NCBI GenBank assembly: GCA_001724025.1
Contig: MEDJ01000002.1
Location: 114,593 to 178,592, forward strand
From: Acidobacteria bacterium SCN 69-37
GTDB lineage: Bacteria; Acidobacteriota; Vicinamibacteria; Vicinamibacterales; SCN-69-37
Length of the DNA: 64,000 bases
Direction of reading: 5' to 3'
In this document: positions 16,598 through 26,107 of the stretch, piece by piece
Numbering within the stretch: position 1 is the first letter of the stretch
Layout of the letters: the number at the start of each line of letters is the position of its first letter
Program-made: the position numbers and the translations under genes
Notes under the pieces: generated by a model
Seen by the model: the letters and a program-made list of their open reading frames with translations, nothing else
What the model was told of the DNA's origin: nothing
Database searches by the model: none

Positions 16598-18088
16598 ATG
16601 CACGTCAGCGACCGTCTGGAAGCCCGCCTGCGCCGTTCGGGGGGCATGCCGCTGGGACGTCTCGGTACCAGTCTCGCCGTGGCGACGATGGCCAGGCGCG
16701 AACGTGCGATTCCGTACTGGCCGATCGACCGCGTGCGTGAACTCCAACAGCGCCGGCTGCACGCGGTCCTGGAGCACGCGCGGGCGACGGTGCCGTTCTA
16801 TCGCGACCTGCTGCGCGACGAAGCCGTCCGGTCGGTCGACGATCTCGCGCGCCTGCCCGTGATTGACGGCGGCCTGCTGGCCGCCGATCCCATGCCTTTC
16901 GTCGCCGATCCGTACCGGACCTCCGGCCGCGAGGTTTTCAAGACCAGCGGCTCGTCGTCAGGGCTGCGCAAGCCGATCTTCTGGGATCACGCCTCGCTCC
17001 TGCTGCGGTCCGCGCGCGTGGAGCGCGACCGCGTGGTGATCGCGCGCCTGTCCGGCGAGCGATGGGCCGCGATGATCGGCCGCGAGTTCCTCACGACGGA
17101 GATCCGGCACTCGGTGGCGCGCTGGGCCGGCCTGACCACGCGCGCCCATCAGCGCCTGCTGATTCTGCCCGGCGATTTTTCGAACCGCACGCAGCGCGTG
17201 GTGTGGAGCGAGCGCACGATGATCCCGCGGCGTCCGGTGCACTATCACCACCTGCCGCCGTCGGTGCCGTTCGACGTGGCGGCCGCGCACCTGCGCGCGA
17301 TCAGGCCGCGCGTCGTGTTCTCGTTCGGATCGTATGTCGATCAGTTCCTGCACTTCGTCCACGCCTCGTCGGCCGACGTGCCGCTGCCGCGGCTGTGGGT
17401 GTACCTCGGCGATCGCGTGTCGGCCGGCGGGCGCGAACTGGCCGACGCGCGGGGCTGCGCGCTGTACTCGGTCTACAGCGCGATGGAGGCCGGGCCCATC
17501 GGGTTCCAGTGCGAGGAGCGCGGGGGCTTCCACCTCAACATCGATCTCTGTGCCGTGCGCGTGGTCGATGACGAGGGGCGCGACGTGCCGGCGGGCGAGG
17601 TGGGCGACATTGTGATCTCGCCGCTCGACAACAGGGCGATGGTGCTGCTGAATTACCGCATCGGCGACCGCGGGGCGCTGTCGACGGAGCCGTGCCCCTG
17701 CGGGCGGACGCTGCCGCTGCTCGCACGGCTCGACGGGCGGCGATCGGAGATCATCCGGCTGGCCGATGGCCGCGAACTGTCGTCACTGGCGATCGAGGCG
17801 GCGTTCGGCGCCGAACTGCGGCAGACGGTGCAGGCCCAGATCGAGCAGGTGGCCGTGGGACACCTGCGCTGGCGGATCGTGCCGTACGGCGCGCACGACC
17901 GGGCGGCCCTGTGCGAGGCGTTCGTGGCCCGCGGGCGCTACGCGCTCGGGGCCGACACCGTGATCGACGTGGAATGTCTGGACCGCCTGCCCACCACCAG
18001 TGCCGGCAAGTTCGCGCGCGTCGTCACGCCGCCAGTGTCTGATCGGAGCCCTGGAGCTTCCGCCTCAGAGGGCGTTCCCCGAGGCTGA
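16598..18088 (+). CDS. PaaK/CapK-like adenylate-forming ligase
   Basis: A 496-aa member of the phenylacetate-CoA ligase-like family, which activates a carboxylate as adenylate. The phosphate loop is seen as FKTSGSSSGLRKPI, the adenine-side region as YSVYSAMEAGPIGF, the hinge region as LNYRIGDRGAL and the C-terminal Lys motif as LPTTSAGKFARVV. Substrate unknown; relatives occur in aromatic catabolism and in polysaccharide or lipid tailoring. The last 15 or so residues (after PPVSDR) and the TGA stop lie in a palindromic repeat, so the true C-terminus may have been altered. It faces the BMC gene. Confidence 0.78.
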   Translation: MHVSDRLEARLRRSGGMPLGRLGTSLAVATMARRERAIPYWPIDRVRELQQRRLHAVLEHARATVPFYRDLLRDEAVRSVDDLARLPVIDGGLLAADPMPFVADPYRTSGREVFKTSGSSSGLRKPIFWDHASLLLRSARVERDRVVIARLSGERWAAMIGREFLTTEIRHSVARWAGLTTRAHQRLLILPGDFSNRTQRVVWSERTMIPRRPVHYHHLPPSVPFDVAAAHLRAIRPRVVFSFGSYVDQFLHFVHASSADVPLPRLWVYLGDRVSAGGRELADARGCALYSVYSAMEAGPIGFQCEERGGFHLNIDLCAVRVVDDEGRDVPAGEVGDIVISPLDNRAMVLLNYRIGDRGALSTEPCPCGRTLPLLARLDGRRSEIIRLADGRELSSLAIEAAFGAELRQTVQAQIEQVAVGHLRWRIVPYGAHDRAALCEAFVARGRYALGADTVIDVECLDRLPTTSAGKFARVVTPPVSDRSPGASASEGVPRG

Positions 18089-18098
18089 AGCCTCGGGG
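18077..18098. repeat. CCCCGAGGCTGAAGCCTCGGGG palindrome
   Basis: A 22-base inverted repeat with loop TGAA, containing the TGA stop codon of the ligase gene in its loop. It belongs with the two palindromes at 53069-53132, which share the GGCTGAAGCC core or its complement and flanking GGAGCCC/GGGCTCCGG. Confidence 0.75.
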
Positions 18099-18131
18099 CT
18101 CCGGCTGAGATGGGCCGTCCGCCGCCCGCAT

Positions 18132-19343
18132 TCACTTCCACCCCCGCGTCAGGAGCCACGGCGCGACAGTGCCCATCAGCCGCTCGGGGATCCATTCGCG
18201 GCGGTAGGCTTCGAGGCCGAGTCCCGTCACGCGCTGCACGAGGCCGGGACGGGCGGCCGCGTGTCGGACCCGGGCATGGCGCGCCAGCGCCTCGCGCTCG
18301 GCAACGGCGCGGATGCTGGTCTCCTGCCGGCGCGCCTCGGCGAGAAAGCGCGTCACCCAGCGCCGCACCGGGGCGTCGATGATCGGACCGATGCGATCGG
18401 CCGACACGCCGGCGAACTCGAGCGTGCCGCCGAGCACGCCGCCGCAGTTGCTGACGAAGTCCGGTACCGTGCGCACGCCGCGCTGCTCGAGCGCCGCTTC
18501 GGCGTCGGGCGCGATCGGGTTGTTCGCACCGACGCTGATCGCCCGGACGATGAGGCGATCGACGTTGCCGGCGTGCAGGCTGTGGCGTCGCGCGCACGGC
18601 AGCAGGACGTCGGTGGGGATCTCGAACAACTGTTCGCGAGGCAGCGGGCGCGGCTCGTCGAGCACGAAGCGGCTGCCTCGTGCCATCGCTTTGGCGATGA
18701 GCGCGTCGATATCGAGGCCATCGGCGTCGTGGATCGCGCCGTGCGATGTCGAGATGGCGATCACGCGGCCGCCGCGCGCGCGCACGTAGCGGGCAGCCAG
18801 CGCGCCGACCTTGCCGAAGCCTTCGATCGTCACGCGGCAGTCGGGCCATGCCAGGCCCAGGTCGTCGACGAGCACGTCGGCTGCGGCCAGGCAGGAGCGC
18901 GCCGTGTGATCGCCCGACCGGCTGGCGCGCCAGTCGCGCGGCCGTACGGGCGTGCCGATGCGCTGCATCATCCACCGGATGTCGGCGGCGTTGGTGCCGA
19001 GGTCGGCATCGGGCACGTAGCGCCGCGCGCGCAGCAGCGCCGCCGCCCCTTCTGCGAACGCCTCGAGTCGCGCGTGCCGCTCCTCGACGGGCGCGTCGGG
19101 ATCGCCGAACAGGCCGCCTTTTGCCCCGCCCTGCGGCAGGCCGAGCAGGCCGTACTTGAGCGTCATCGTCCGCGCCGCGTCGCGCATCTCGTCGTCCGAC
19201 AGGTCGGCAACGAGGCGCAGGCCGCCCCGGGCCCGGCCCTCGATCGTCGAGTCGATGGCAATGAATCCCAGGCACGTCGATCCCGCCTCCACGCGGTGGC
19301 AGATCGGGTGGGTGTCCTCGGTCGGCGCGTCAGTGTGTGTCAC
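18132..19343 (-). CDS. Glu/Leu/Phe/Val dehydrogenase family protein
   Basis: NAD(P)-dependent oxidative deaminase of the glutamate/leucine dehydrogenase family, 403 aa. The substrate-site lysines are in LKYGLLGLPQGGAKGG, and the Rossmann loop is IEGFGKVGALAARYV. The C-terminal part SNCGGVLGG also matches the family. Which amino acid is used cannot be decided. The C-terminal 60 residues are unusually Arg-rich. The start is GTG 19341-19343. It diverges from the asparagine synthase gene across 131 bases, so both may belong to nitrogen metabolism. Confidence 0.85.
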   Translation of the reverse strand: MTHTDAPTEDTHPICHRVEAGSTCLGFIAIDSTIEGRARGGLRLVADLSDDEMRDAARTMTLKYGLLGLPQGGAKGGLFGDPDAPVEERHARLEAFAEGAAALLRARRYVPDADLGTNAADIRWMMQRIGTPVRPRDWRASRSGDHTARSCLAAADVLVDDLGLAWPDCRVTIEGFGKVGALAARYVRARGGRVIAISTSHGAIHDADGLDIDALIAKAMARGSRFVLDEPRPLPREQLFEIPTDVLLPCARRHSLHAGNVDRLIVRAISVGANNPIAPDAEAALEQRGVRTVPDFVSNCGGVLGGTLEFAGVSADRIGPIIDAPVRRWVTRFLAEARRQETSIRAVAEREALARHARVRHAAARPGLVQRVTGLGLEAYRREWIPERLMGTVAPWLLTRGWK

Positions 19344-19474
19344 GGATGGCTCGGATCGTATGGACGTCGCGGTATGTTACCTGACGCGATGCGCACACGC
19401 CCCGGGGCCAGACCCCGGCTTCCGGCTTCGAGCGTCCGGCTCCGGCGCCGGCGTTTCCCCGCCGCGGTCTGATC

Positions 19475-21433
19475 ATGTGCGGCATCGCGGGCATCTGGCA
19501 GCTCGACGGCCGGCCGGTCACGCGCGATCGCATCACGCGCTTCGTGCGCGCGCTCGCGCACCGCGGGCCCGACGGCGAGGGCGTCCTCATCGACGACGAC
19601 GCGTGCCTGGCGCTGGGGCACCGCCGCCTGACGATCCTCGACCTGACGGACGCGGGGGCTCAGCCGATGCGATCGGCGAGCGGTCGGTACGACATCACCT
19701 ACAACGGCGAGATCTACAACTTCGTCGAGCTGCGCACCGAACTGGCCAGCGAGGGCTGGCGTTTCCACACGGACACCGACACCGAGGTGCTGCTGGCGGC
19801 GTTCGAACACTGGGGCGCGGCCTGCCTGCGGCGCTTCAACGGCATGTGGGCGTTTGCGATCTGGGACCGACGCGATCGCCGGCTGCTGCTCGCGCGCGAT
19901 CGGTTCGGCGTCAAGCCGCTGTATCTCGCCCTCGACGACAGCCGCGTCGCGTTCGCGTCCGAGTTGAAGGCGTTCCTGCACCTCGACGGCTTCGTGCCGG
20001 CGGCCAACGAGGAGGCGGTGGCCGCGCGCCTGGCAGGCACGTTCCATCGCCACGTCCTGCTGCGCGGTGTAGAGGCCGTGCCGCCCGGCTGGTGTGTGGA
20101 GGTGACGACGCGCGGCGTGCGACGCTGGCGGTGGTGGCGCACGCTCGATCACCTCGTGGCCGTTCCGCGCGATCCTGTCGAGCAGGCGGAGCAGTTCCGT
20201 GCGTTGCTCGTGGATGCCTGCCGCCTGCGCCTGCGCAGTGACGTGCCGCTGGCGACCTCGCTCAGCGGCGGCCTCGATTCGTCATCGGTGCTCGCAGCCC
20301 TGGCGTGCGCCGGGGCCGCTGATGATGCCGTCCGGCAGGCGCCCGACTGGCGTCGCGCGTTCATCGCCGGGTTTCCCGGAACCACGCAGGACGAGACGGC
20401 CGACGCGTTGCTGGCGGCGAAACAGGCGGGGGCGCGTCCGATCCTGCACGAGTTTCCCGGCGAGGTCTCGCCGGCAGACATCGAGGCCTACCTGTATCAA
20501 TTCGAGGAAATCGTGGGCCTGTTCGGCCTGCCGTCGTGGGCGCTCTACCGCGAGATGCGGCGGAGCGGCGTGCGGATCTCGATTGACGGCCACGGCGGCG
20601 ACGAACTGCTCGGCGGTTATCCGCTGCACCTCGTCCTGGCGCTCATCGGCGGACCCGGCCCGTGGCGCGATCCGTGGCGGACGATCGATCTGGCCGGCAC
20701 CTGGCGTCACATGCTGCGCATGGGACCGGCAGCCGGCCGCGTGCGGAGCGCCGCGATGGCCCTGATGGCGCGGCCCGCCGCGCTTGCCGCCGGTCGTCGC
20801 CTGCCCGTCGTGCGCGAACGTCTCCGCACGATTCTCAGGCTGTCGCAGCAGTACCACGTCGGCGCCGATGAGCCTGCCGGCGATGATGCGCAGGACGAGG
20901 CGGAGGCGCTCGACGCGCTGGGGCCGCTGACCCGCGTGCTCTATCGCAGCTTCCACGATGTCTCGCTGCCGCGGATCCTGCGGGCCTTCGATGCGCACGC
21001 GATGGGACATGGCGTCGAGGTCCGCATGCCGCTGCTCGACTGGCGTCTGGTCTGCTTCGCCTTCTCCGTGCCAGACGCGAGCAAGGTCGGCGGCGGCTAC
21101 GCCAAGCGCCTGCTGCGCGACGCCATGGGCGGGGCGCTGCCGGATCGCGTGCGTCTGCGGCGCGACAAGGTGAGTTACGTGGCGCCCGTTGCGCGCTGGC
21201 TCGACGGCGGTCTGCGCGACTGGGTGTGGGACGCGGTCAACGCGCCAGGATTCCTGCAGAGCGCCTGGTGGGACGGACCGGCGTTGCGCGCCCTCACGGC
21301 CGAGCGTCGTCGCGCCGGGTCGTGGCGTCGCGACGACGCCGCGCAGGTTCTGCTGGCCGTGGCCGCGCACTGGTGGTTGACGCGCTGGCTGACGGCGGGC
21401 TCGCGGACCGCGGCCGTCACGGCCGGAAGATGA
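19475..21433 (+). CDS. asnB: Asparagine synthase (glutamine-hydrolysing), AsnB family
   Basis: The 652-aa protein has a class II glutamine amidotransferase domain starting MCGIAGIW (Cys2 nucleophile) with RLTILDLTDAGAQPM and TYNGEIYNF. It is followed by the ATP-pyrophosphatase domain with the loop SLSGGLDSSSV near residue 263 and SIDGHGGDELLGGYP. It makes asparagine or amidates another carboxylate, since relatives of this length occur in envelope and peptide-tailoring loci. The last 17 bases overlap the convergent DUF486 gene. No Shine-Dalgarno sequence is seen, but the start is fixed by Cys2. Confidence 0.88.
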   Translation: MCGIAGIWQLDGRPVTRDRITRFVRALAHRGPDGEGVLIDDDACLALGHRRLTILDLTDAGAQPMRSASGRYDITYNGEIYNFVELRTELASEGWRFHTDTDTEVLLAAFEHWGAACLRRFNGMWAFAIWDRRDRRLLLARDRFGVKPLYLALDDSRVAFASELKAFLHLDGFVPAANEEAVAARLAGTFHRHVLLRGVEAVPPGWCVEVTTRGVRRWRWWRTLDHLVAVPRDPVEQAEQFRALLVDACRLRLRSDVPLATSLSGGLDSSSVLAALACAGAADDAVRQAPDWRRAFIAGFPGTTQDETADALLAAKQAGARPILHEFPGEVSPADIEAYLYQFEEIVGLFGLPSWALYREMRRSGVRISIDGHGGDELLGGYPLHLVLALIGGPGPWRDPWRTIDLAGTWRHMLRMGPAAGRVRSAAMALMARPAALAAGRRLPVVRERLRTILRLSQQYHVGADEPAGDDAQDEAEALDALGPLTRVLYRSFHDVSLPRILRAFDAHAMGHGVEVRMPLLDWRLVCFAFSVPDASKVGGGYAKRLLRDAMGGALPDRVRLRRDKVSYVAPVARWLDGGLRDWVWDAVNAPGFLQSAWWDGPALRALTAERRRAGSWRRDDAAQVLLAVAAHWWLTRWLTAGSRTAAVTAGR

Positions 21434-21758
21434 AGTACACCGCACCGACGAGACACAGCGCCGCCCAGAGGTAGTCGAGCTTGAACGGCGTCCCCATGTA
21501 GAACAGCGCGAAAGGCACGAAGACGATCAGGGTGATCACTTCCTGGAGGATCTTCAGCTGCGCCAGGGTGAACGTCCCGTACCCGATACGGTTGGCGGGA
21601 ACCTGGAAGAGATACTCGAACAGCGCCACGGTCCAGGCGAGCACGGCCGCCACATACCACGGGCGATCGCCGAGATGACGCAGGTGGCCGTACCACGCGA
21701 ACGTCATGAAGATGTTGGACACGGTGAGCAGCAGGGCGGTCTGGATGAAAACCGGCAT
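21417..21758 (-). CDS. DUF486 / DMT-superfamily membrane protein
   Basis: A 113-aa integral membrane protein with four predicted helices, beginning MPVFIQTALLLTVSNIFMTF and ending LWAALCLVGAVYFIF. Size and the pattern FAWYGHL and LKILQEVITL match DUF486, a small relative of the drug/metabolite transporters. Function unknown; small members of the superfamily dimerise to transport. ATG 21756-21758 is used, since the longer frame adds a non-hydrophobic leader. Its end overlaps asnB tail to tail. Confidence 0.82.
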   Translation of the reverse strand: MPVFIQTALLLTVSNIFMTFAWYGHLRHLGDRPWYVAAVLAWTVALFEYLFQVPANRIGYGTFTLAQLKILQEVITLIVFVPFALFYMGTPFKLDYLWAALCLVGAVYFIFRP

Positions 21759-21812
21759 GGGATGAGTCCGGACAATGGGCCCCGGGTGTCGCGAACCCGT
21801 GGGCACGTGACG

Positions 21813-22727
21813 TCACCGGGATCGCGTTTCTCCCAGCGCCCCGTCGAACAGGCCGACGACGCGGCGTTCGTATTCGGCGGGCCGCGCGGTGGCGAAGCGC
21901 GTGTGCCCGATCTGCGGATCGAACCAGAGGGTGCGTGGCTCGCCGGCCGCGTCGTACAGGCGCCGACCGCTCTCGCTGGAGATCACGGGATCGGCACCGC
22001 CCTGCATGATCAGCACGGGGCGCGGGCTGATGGCGGCGATGGCGACGGTGGCGTCGACGTCGCGGATCCTGATGTTCGCCGCCCGCTCGGCCCAGAACGC
22101 AATCATCGGGGCGAACGGGAACGGCGGCAGACCGGTGAAGAACCGGATGCTCGTGTCGAGCGTGTCGGACAGCGACGAGAACGCCGAGTCGACGGCCACG
22201 GCCCGGATGGCCGGCGTCCGTGCGGCCAACTGAAGGACGAGCGTGCCGCCGAGCGAGTTGCCCAGGGCCACGATCCGGTCCGGATCGACGCCCGGCTGCG
22301 TGGTCGCGAAGTCGATCCAGTGCCGCAGGTCGTCGATCTCGCGGGCCCCGAACGTGAGGATCGCGCCGTCGCTGAGATCGTGGGCGCGCATGGCCGGGAT
22401 GAGCACGCCGTAGCCGTGGCCGGCGAGCATGTGGGCCTCGTCGAGCATCTCGCTGCGATCGGACTTGTAGCCGTGCTGCGCGATCACGAACGCGCCCGTG
22501 CGTGACGGGATCATCCACGCGACCAGGCGTGCCCCGTCGGGCGTCGTGATCGCGACGTCGTCGTAGAGATCGCCGACATCGATCGGCGTGCGGTTGGGCA
22601 GGCGCCGCGTCTCCATCGGGTTGCTGATCAGCGACAGCGCCTGCGCACGCGTCTGCCACGCCAGCGCCGCGCCGCCGGCAGCCAGCGCGGCTACCAGCGC
22701 GCCCACGAGAACCCGACGCCACGTCAT
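21813..22727 (-). CDS. Alpha/beta hydrolase, membrane-anchored or exported
   Basis: A 304-aa protein. An N-terminal hydrophobic segment (LVGALVAALAAGGAALAW) should act as signal anchor. The hydrolase core has the nucleophile elbow ALGNSLGGTL, the oxyanion region AQHGYKSDRS, the acid Asp in MQGGADPVI and the His in QIGHTRF. It resembles bacterial relatives of the BEM46/ABHD13 group of serine hydrolases. Substrate unknown. ATG 22727. It lies head to head with speA. Confidence 0.82.
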   Translation of the reverse strand: MTWRRVLVGALVAALAAGGAALAWQTRAQALSLISNPMETRRLPNRTPIDVGDLYDDVAITTPDGARLVAWMIPSRTGAFVIAQHGYKSDRSEMLDEAHMLAGHGYGVLIPAMRAHDLSDGAILTFGAREIDDLRHWIDFATTQPGVDPDRIVALGNSLGGTLVLQLAARTPAIRAVAVDSAFSSLSDTLDTSIRFFTGLPPFPFAPMIAFWAERAANIRIRDVDATVAIAAISPRPVLIMQGGADPVISSESGRRLYDAAGEPRTLWFDPQIGHTRFATARPAEYERRVVGLFDGALGETRSR

Positions 22728-22771
22728 CGCCGGACGATTATGAGGCCGTCGGCCTTTTCGTACGTGCGTAC

Positions 22772-22792
22772 TTCATACGAAGTCCGTATGAT
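22772..22792 (+). promoter_or_regulatory. Inverted repeat and -10 element upstream of speA
   Basis: CATACGAAGTCCGTATG is an inverted repeat (6-base arms, 5-base loop) that runs into TATGAT (22787-22792), a good -10 element placed 8 bases before the GTG start of speA. The message would start at or near the GTG, giving a leaderless or almost leaderless transcript, and the repeat could be an operator. No convincing -35 is seen. Confidence 0.45.
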
Positions 22793-22800
22793 GTCTCGCT

Positions 22801-24747
22801 GTGAGCACGACGAGCCGTGTAAGGAACGCGTGGCGCCCTGGCGATCCGTGGACGGTGACCGACGCGTCGGAACTGTACGAGGTCGAGCGGTGGGGCCAGG
22901 GCTATTTCTCGATTGGCGCCAACGGTCACGTGCAGGTGCACGCGACCAAGGACCCGACCCGATCGATCGATCTGAAGCAACTCGTCGATCACCTGCAATT
23001 GCGCGGGATCGGCCTGCCGATCCTGATCCGGTTCCGCGACATCCTGCGCGGCCGGCTCGCCGACATCCACGGCGCGTTCCAGGCGGCCATCACGCAGCAC
23101 CAGTACGAGGGCCGCTACTTCTGCGTCTATCCGATCAAGGTGAACCAGCAGCGGCACGTCGTCGAGGAAGTGCTCGACTTCGGCAAGCCCTTCCGGTTCG
23201 GCCTCGAAGCGGGATCGAAGCCGGAACTGCTGGCCGTGGTGGCGATGGCGTCGAACGAGACGCCGATCATCTGTAACGGGTTCAAGGACGCCGAGTTCAT
23301 CGAGATGGCCATGCTGGCGCTCAAGATGGGGCGCCAGATCATTCCCGTCGTCGAGAAGTACACGGAACTCGGGCTCATCCTCGAGTACGCGAAGAAGGTG
23401 GGTGTGCGGCCGCAGATCGGCATGCGCGTCAAGCTGGCGGCGCGCGGCGGTGGCCGCTGGCAGTCGTCGGGTGGCTACCGGTCGAAGTTCGGTCTGACGG
23501 TCGCCGAGGTGCGCAAGGGGCTCGCGGAGCTGAAGGCGCAGGGCATGGAGGACTGCTTCAAGCTCCTTCACTTCCACCTGGGCAGCCAGATCCCGAACAT
23601 CCGCATCGTCAAGGGCGCACTGAACGAAGCGGCCCGCGTCTACACGGAACTCGTGAAGGACGGCGCCGGACTCGAGTACCTCGACGTGGGCGGCGGGCTC
23701 GGCGTCGACTACGACGGGTCGCAGACCAACTTCGAGTCCAGCGTCAACTACACGATCGAGGAATACGCCAACGACGTCGTCTTCCACATCCAGAGCGTGT
23801 GCGACGATGCCGGCGTGAAGCACCCGACGATCGTGTCCGAGAGCGGACGCGCGATCGTCGCGTACCACAGCCTGCTCGTTTTCAATGTCCTGGGCGTGGC
23901 CGGCTTCGATGAGGACGAAGTGCCGTCGAACGGACACGACGACGACCTCGAGCAGCCGCTCGTCGATCTGAAGGAGACGTACCAGAACCTGACGGCCCGC
24001 AACGCGCTCGAGAGTTATCACGACGCGCAGCAGGCGCTCGACATGGCGCTCAACCTGTTCAACGGCGGCTACCTGCCGCTCGAGCAGCGCTGCCAGGCCG
24101 AGACGCTCTACTGGGCCATCTGCACGAAGCTCCGCAAGCTCGTGCAGGGCATGGACGACGTGCCCGAGGACCTGCAGAGCCTCGACGACACGCTGGCCGA
24201 CACGTACTTCTGCAACTTCTCGCTGTTCCAGTCGATCCCGGATTCGTGGGCGATCAAACAGCTGTTTCCCGTGATGCCGATCCACCGGCTCAACGAGGCG
24301 CCCACGCGGCAGGCCGTGCTCGGTGACATCACGTGCGATTCGGACGGCAAGCTCGATCAGTTCATTGATCGCCGCGACGTCAAGCGCACGCTCGCCCTGC
24401 ACCCGTTCACCGGCGAACCGTACTACCTCGGCGTGTTCCTCGTCGGCGCCTACCAGGAAATCCTGGGGGACCTGCACAACCTCTTCGGGGACACGCACGC
24501 CGTCCACGTCACGCTCGGCCCGTCGGACAACGTGATCCTCGAGTCGGTCATCAAGGGGGACACGGTCCGCGAGGTGCTCAATTATGTGCAGTTCGATGCC
24601 GACGTCCTCGTGCGCAAGCTGCACGTGTCCGTCGAGGCGGCTGTGAGCGAGGGGCGCATGAACCTCGAGGAATCAGGCCGCCTGCTGCGCTTCTACGAGG
24701 ACGGCCTCCAGGGCTATACCTATCTCGAGGATCCCGGCCAGCGATGA
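22801..24747 (+). CDS. speA: Biosynthetic arginine decarboxylase
   Basis: PLP enzyme that decarboxylates arginine to agmatine, the entry to polyamines. The 648-aa length fits the SpeA type. The PLP lysine lies in YPIKVNQQRHVV (about residue 113). The barrel His region is LHFHLGSQIPN, and the glycine-rich phosphate loop is DVGGGLGVDYDG. The C-terminal substrate segment includes ITCDSDGKLDQF. GTG 22801 gives the usual start; no Shine-Dalgarno sequence is present. It connects to the arginine regulon at the left of the window in metabolism, but not in layout. speB is not seen. Confidence 0.95.
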   Translation: MSTTSRVRNAWRPGDPWTVTDASELYEVERWGQGYFSIGANGHVQVHATKDPTRSIDLKQLVDHLQLRGIGLPILIRFRDILRGRLADIHGAFQAAITQHQYEGRYFCVYPIKVNQQRHVVEEVLDFGKPFRFGLEAGSKPELLAVVAMASNETPIICNGFKDAEFIEMAMLALKMGRQIIPVVEKYTELGLILEYAKKVGVRPQIGMRVKLAARGGGRWQSSGGYRSKFGLTVAEVRKGLAELKAQGMEDCFKLLHFHLGSQIPNIRIVKGALNEAARVYTELVKDGAGLEYLDVGGGLGVDYDGSQTNFESSVNYTIEEYANDVVFHIQSVCDDAGVKHPTIVSESGRAIVAYHSLLVFNVLGVAGFDEDEVPSNGHDDDLEQPLVDLKETYQNLTARNALESYHDAQQALDMALNLFNGGYLPLEQRCQAETLYWAICTKLRKLVQGMDDVPEDLQSLDDTLADTYFCNFSLFQSIPDSWAIKQLFPVMPIHRLNEAPTRQAVLGDITCDSDGKLDQFIDRRDVKRTLALHPFTGEPYYLGVFLVGAYQEILGDLHNLFGDTHAVHVTLGPSDNVILESVIKGDTVREVLNYVQFDADVLVRKLHVSVEAAVSEGRMNLEESGRLLRFYEDGLQGYTYLEDPGQR

Positions 24748-24750
24748 TCT

Positions 24751-26085
24751 CTACAACTTCTCGGGCTTGAAACCGCCCTTGCGGCGGTCGTTCAGCCACA
24801 CGAGCCCGAAGACGATCAGCAGGATTGCCGGCATGAACGCGACCACGCGGAACGACTGCGCGGACGCCTGCGCCAGCACGTTGTCGAGCGCACTGCCCGA
24901 AAGCGCGGTGAACGCGGCTTCGCCGCCGGCCGCCTCGATCTTGGCCGTATCGAAGATCCGGCCCATCGCCGGGAGCAGGAAGTAGGTCGCCAGTGACCCG
25001 GCCGTGCCGATGAGCCCCATGCCGAGCGCGCCGCTCCGCGGGAAGCGCTCCGATGCCACCGCAAGCATCGTCGGCCACATGTAGCAGACCCCGATTCCCC
25101 AGAGCGTCGCGGCCAGGAAGCCGGTGACAGGCGAGTTCGCCACGCTGAGCGCGAACAGACCGATGGCGGCCAGCAGGCACGAGACCCACAGCAGGCCGAC
25201 CACCGAGAGCCGGTGCACCATCGGGCCCGCGAAGTGTCGCATCACGAACATCAGGCCGCTGACGTAGACGAGCAGCCAGATGCCCGACATGCCGACCGTG
25301 CGCGTCAGCGCCATGTCCACCCACTGGCCGGGCGCGAGTTCGGCCGACGACGTCAGGAACATGGCGAGGAACCAGAGGAGGAAGGCGGGCGTCAGGCACG
25401 CGCGGAACATCTCGCTCGCAGGGATACCGGCGGCCGCGCGCTCGGTCTTCGGAAACCGGCCGGAGGTCAGCAGCAGGACGATCAGTGCCGTGGCGGGCAG
25501 CAGCACGAGGGCGAACTTGACGCGCCACCCGAGGTCGAAGGCTCCGATGGCCAGGCCCGCCAGTCCGCCGATGATGATGCCGGCCGGCCACCACGCGTGC
25601 AGCACGTTCAGCTTGTGCGTCTTGTCGTCCGGATACAGCGTGGTCGTCAGCGGATTGATGACCGCCTCCGAGCAGCCCCAGCCCACGCCCGACAGCAGCA
25701 TGCCCAGCCAGACCATGGTGTAGACGCCGGTCCCCGAGGCCAGCGTGTCCGCGAAGATGGTCAGCCCCGTCCCGGCCATGAAGCTGGCGCCACACAGCAG
25801 CAGCACCGTGCGCATGCCGATCGCGTCGATCAGCGGACTGCCCAGTGCCACCGTGACCGCGAAGCCGAGAAAGGCCACGCCGAGCGCCGATCCGACGAGC
25901 GTCGCCGAGTTGATCGGGTCGATCGGATCGAACAGGGTCGTCTGGATGTCCTGCGCGATGCTGCTGCGCAGCACGAAACTCATGCTCTGGGCGACGACGG
26001 CCAGCAGACAAATCAGGAACAATCGTCGCTTGTTCGCGTCGTCGTGACCGTCCAGCGTCGCTGTGGGGGAAGGAGCAGATGACAT
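24751..26085 (-). CDS. MFS transporter, sugar or sugar-acid permease-like
   Basis: A 444-aa inner-membrane protein with about 12 helices and a soluble N-terminus of about 22 residues. The FucP/NagP-like arrangement (AVVAQSMSFVLRSSIAQDI, then WGCSEAVINPLTTTLYPDD) is closer to sugar symporters than to drug exporters. ATG 26083-26085 has GAGAGGA upstream. It lies 22 bases after the SMP-30 lactonase gene in the leftward arm of the sugar-acid locus, so uptake of a sugar acid or lactone is inferred. Three bases separate its stop from that of speA. Confidence 0.78.
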   Translation of the reverse strand: MSSAPSPTATLDGHDDANKRRLFLICLLAVVAQSMSFVLRSSIAQDIQTTLFDPIDPINSATLVGSALGVAFLGFAVTVALGSPLIDAIGMRTVLLLCGASFMAGTGLTIFADTLASGTGVYTMVWLGMLLSGVGWGCSEAVINPLTTTLYPDDKTHKLNVLHAWWPAGIIIGGLAGLAIGAFDLGWRVKFALVLLPATALIVLLLTSGRFPKTERAAAGIPASEMFRACLTPAFLLWFLAMFLTSSAELAPGQWVDMALTRTVGMSGIWLLVYVSGLMFVMRHFAGPMVHRLSVVGLLWVSCLLAAIGLFALSVANSPVTGFLAATLWGIGVCYMWPTMLAVASERFPRSGALGMGLIGTAGSLATYFLLPAMGRIFDTAKIEAAGGEAAFTALSGSALDNVLAQASAQSFRVVAFMPAILLIVFGLVWLNDRRKGGFKPEKL

Positions 26086-26107
26086 CGATGATTCCTCTCG
26101 GGAGCGG

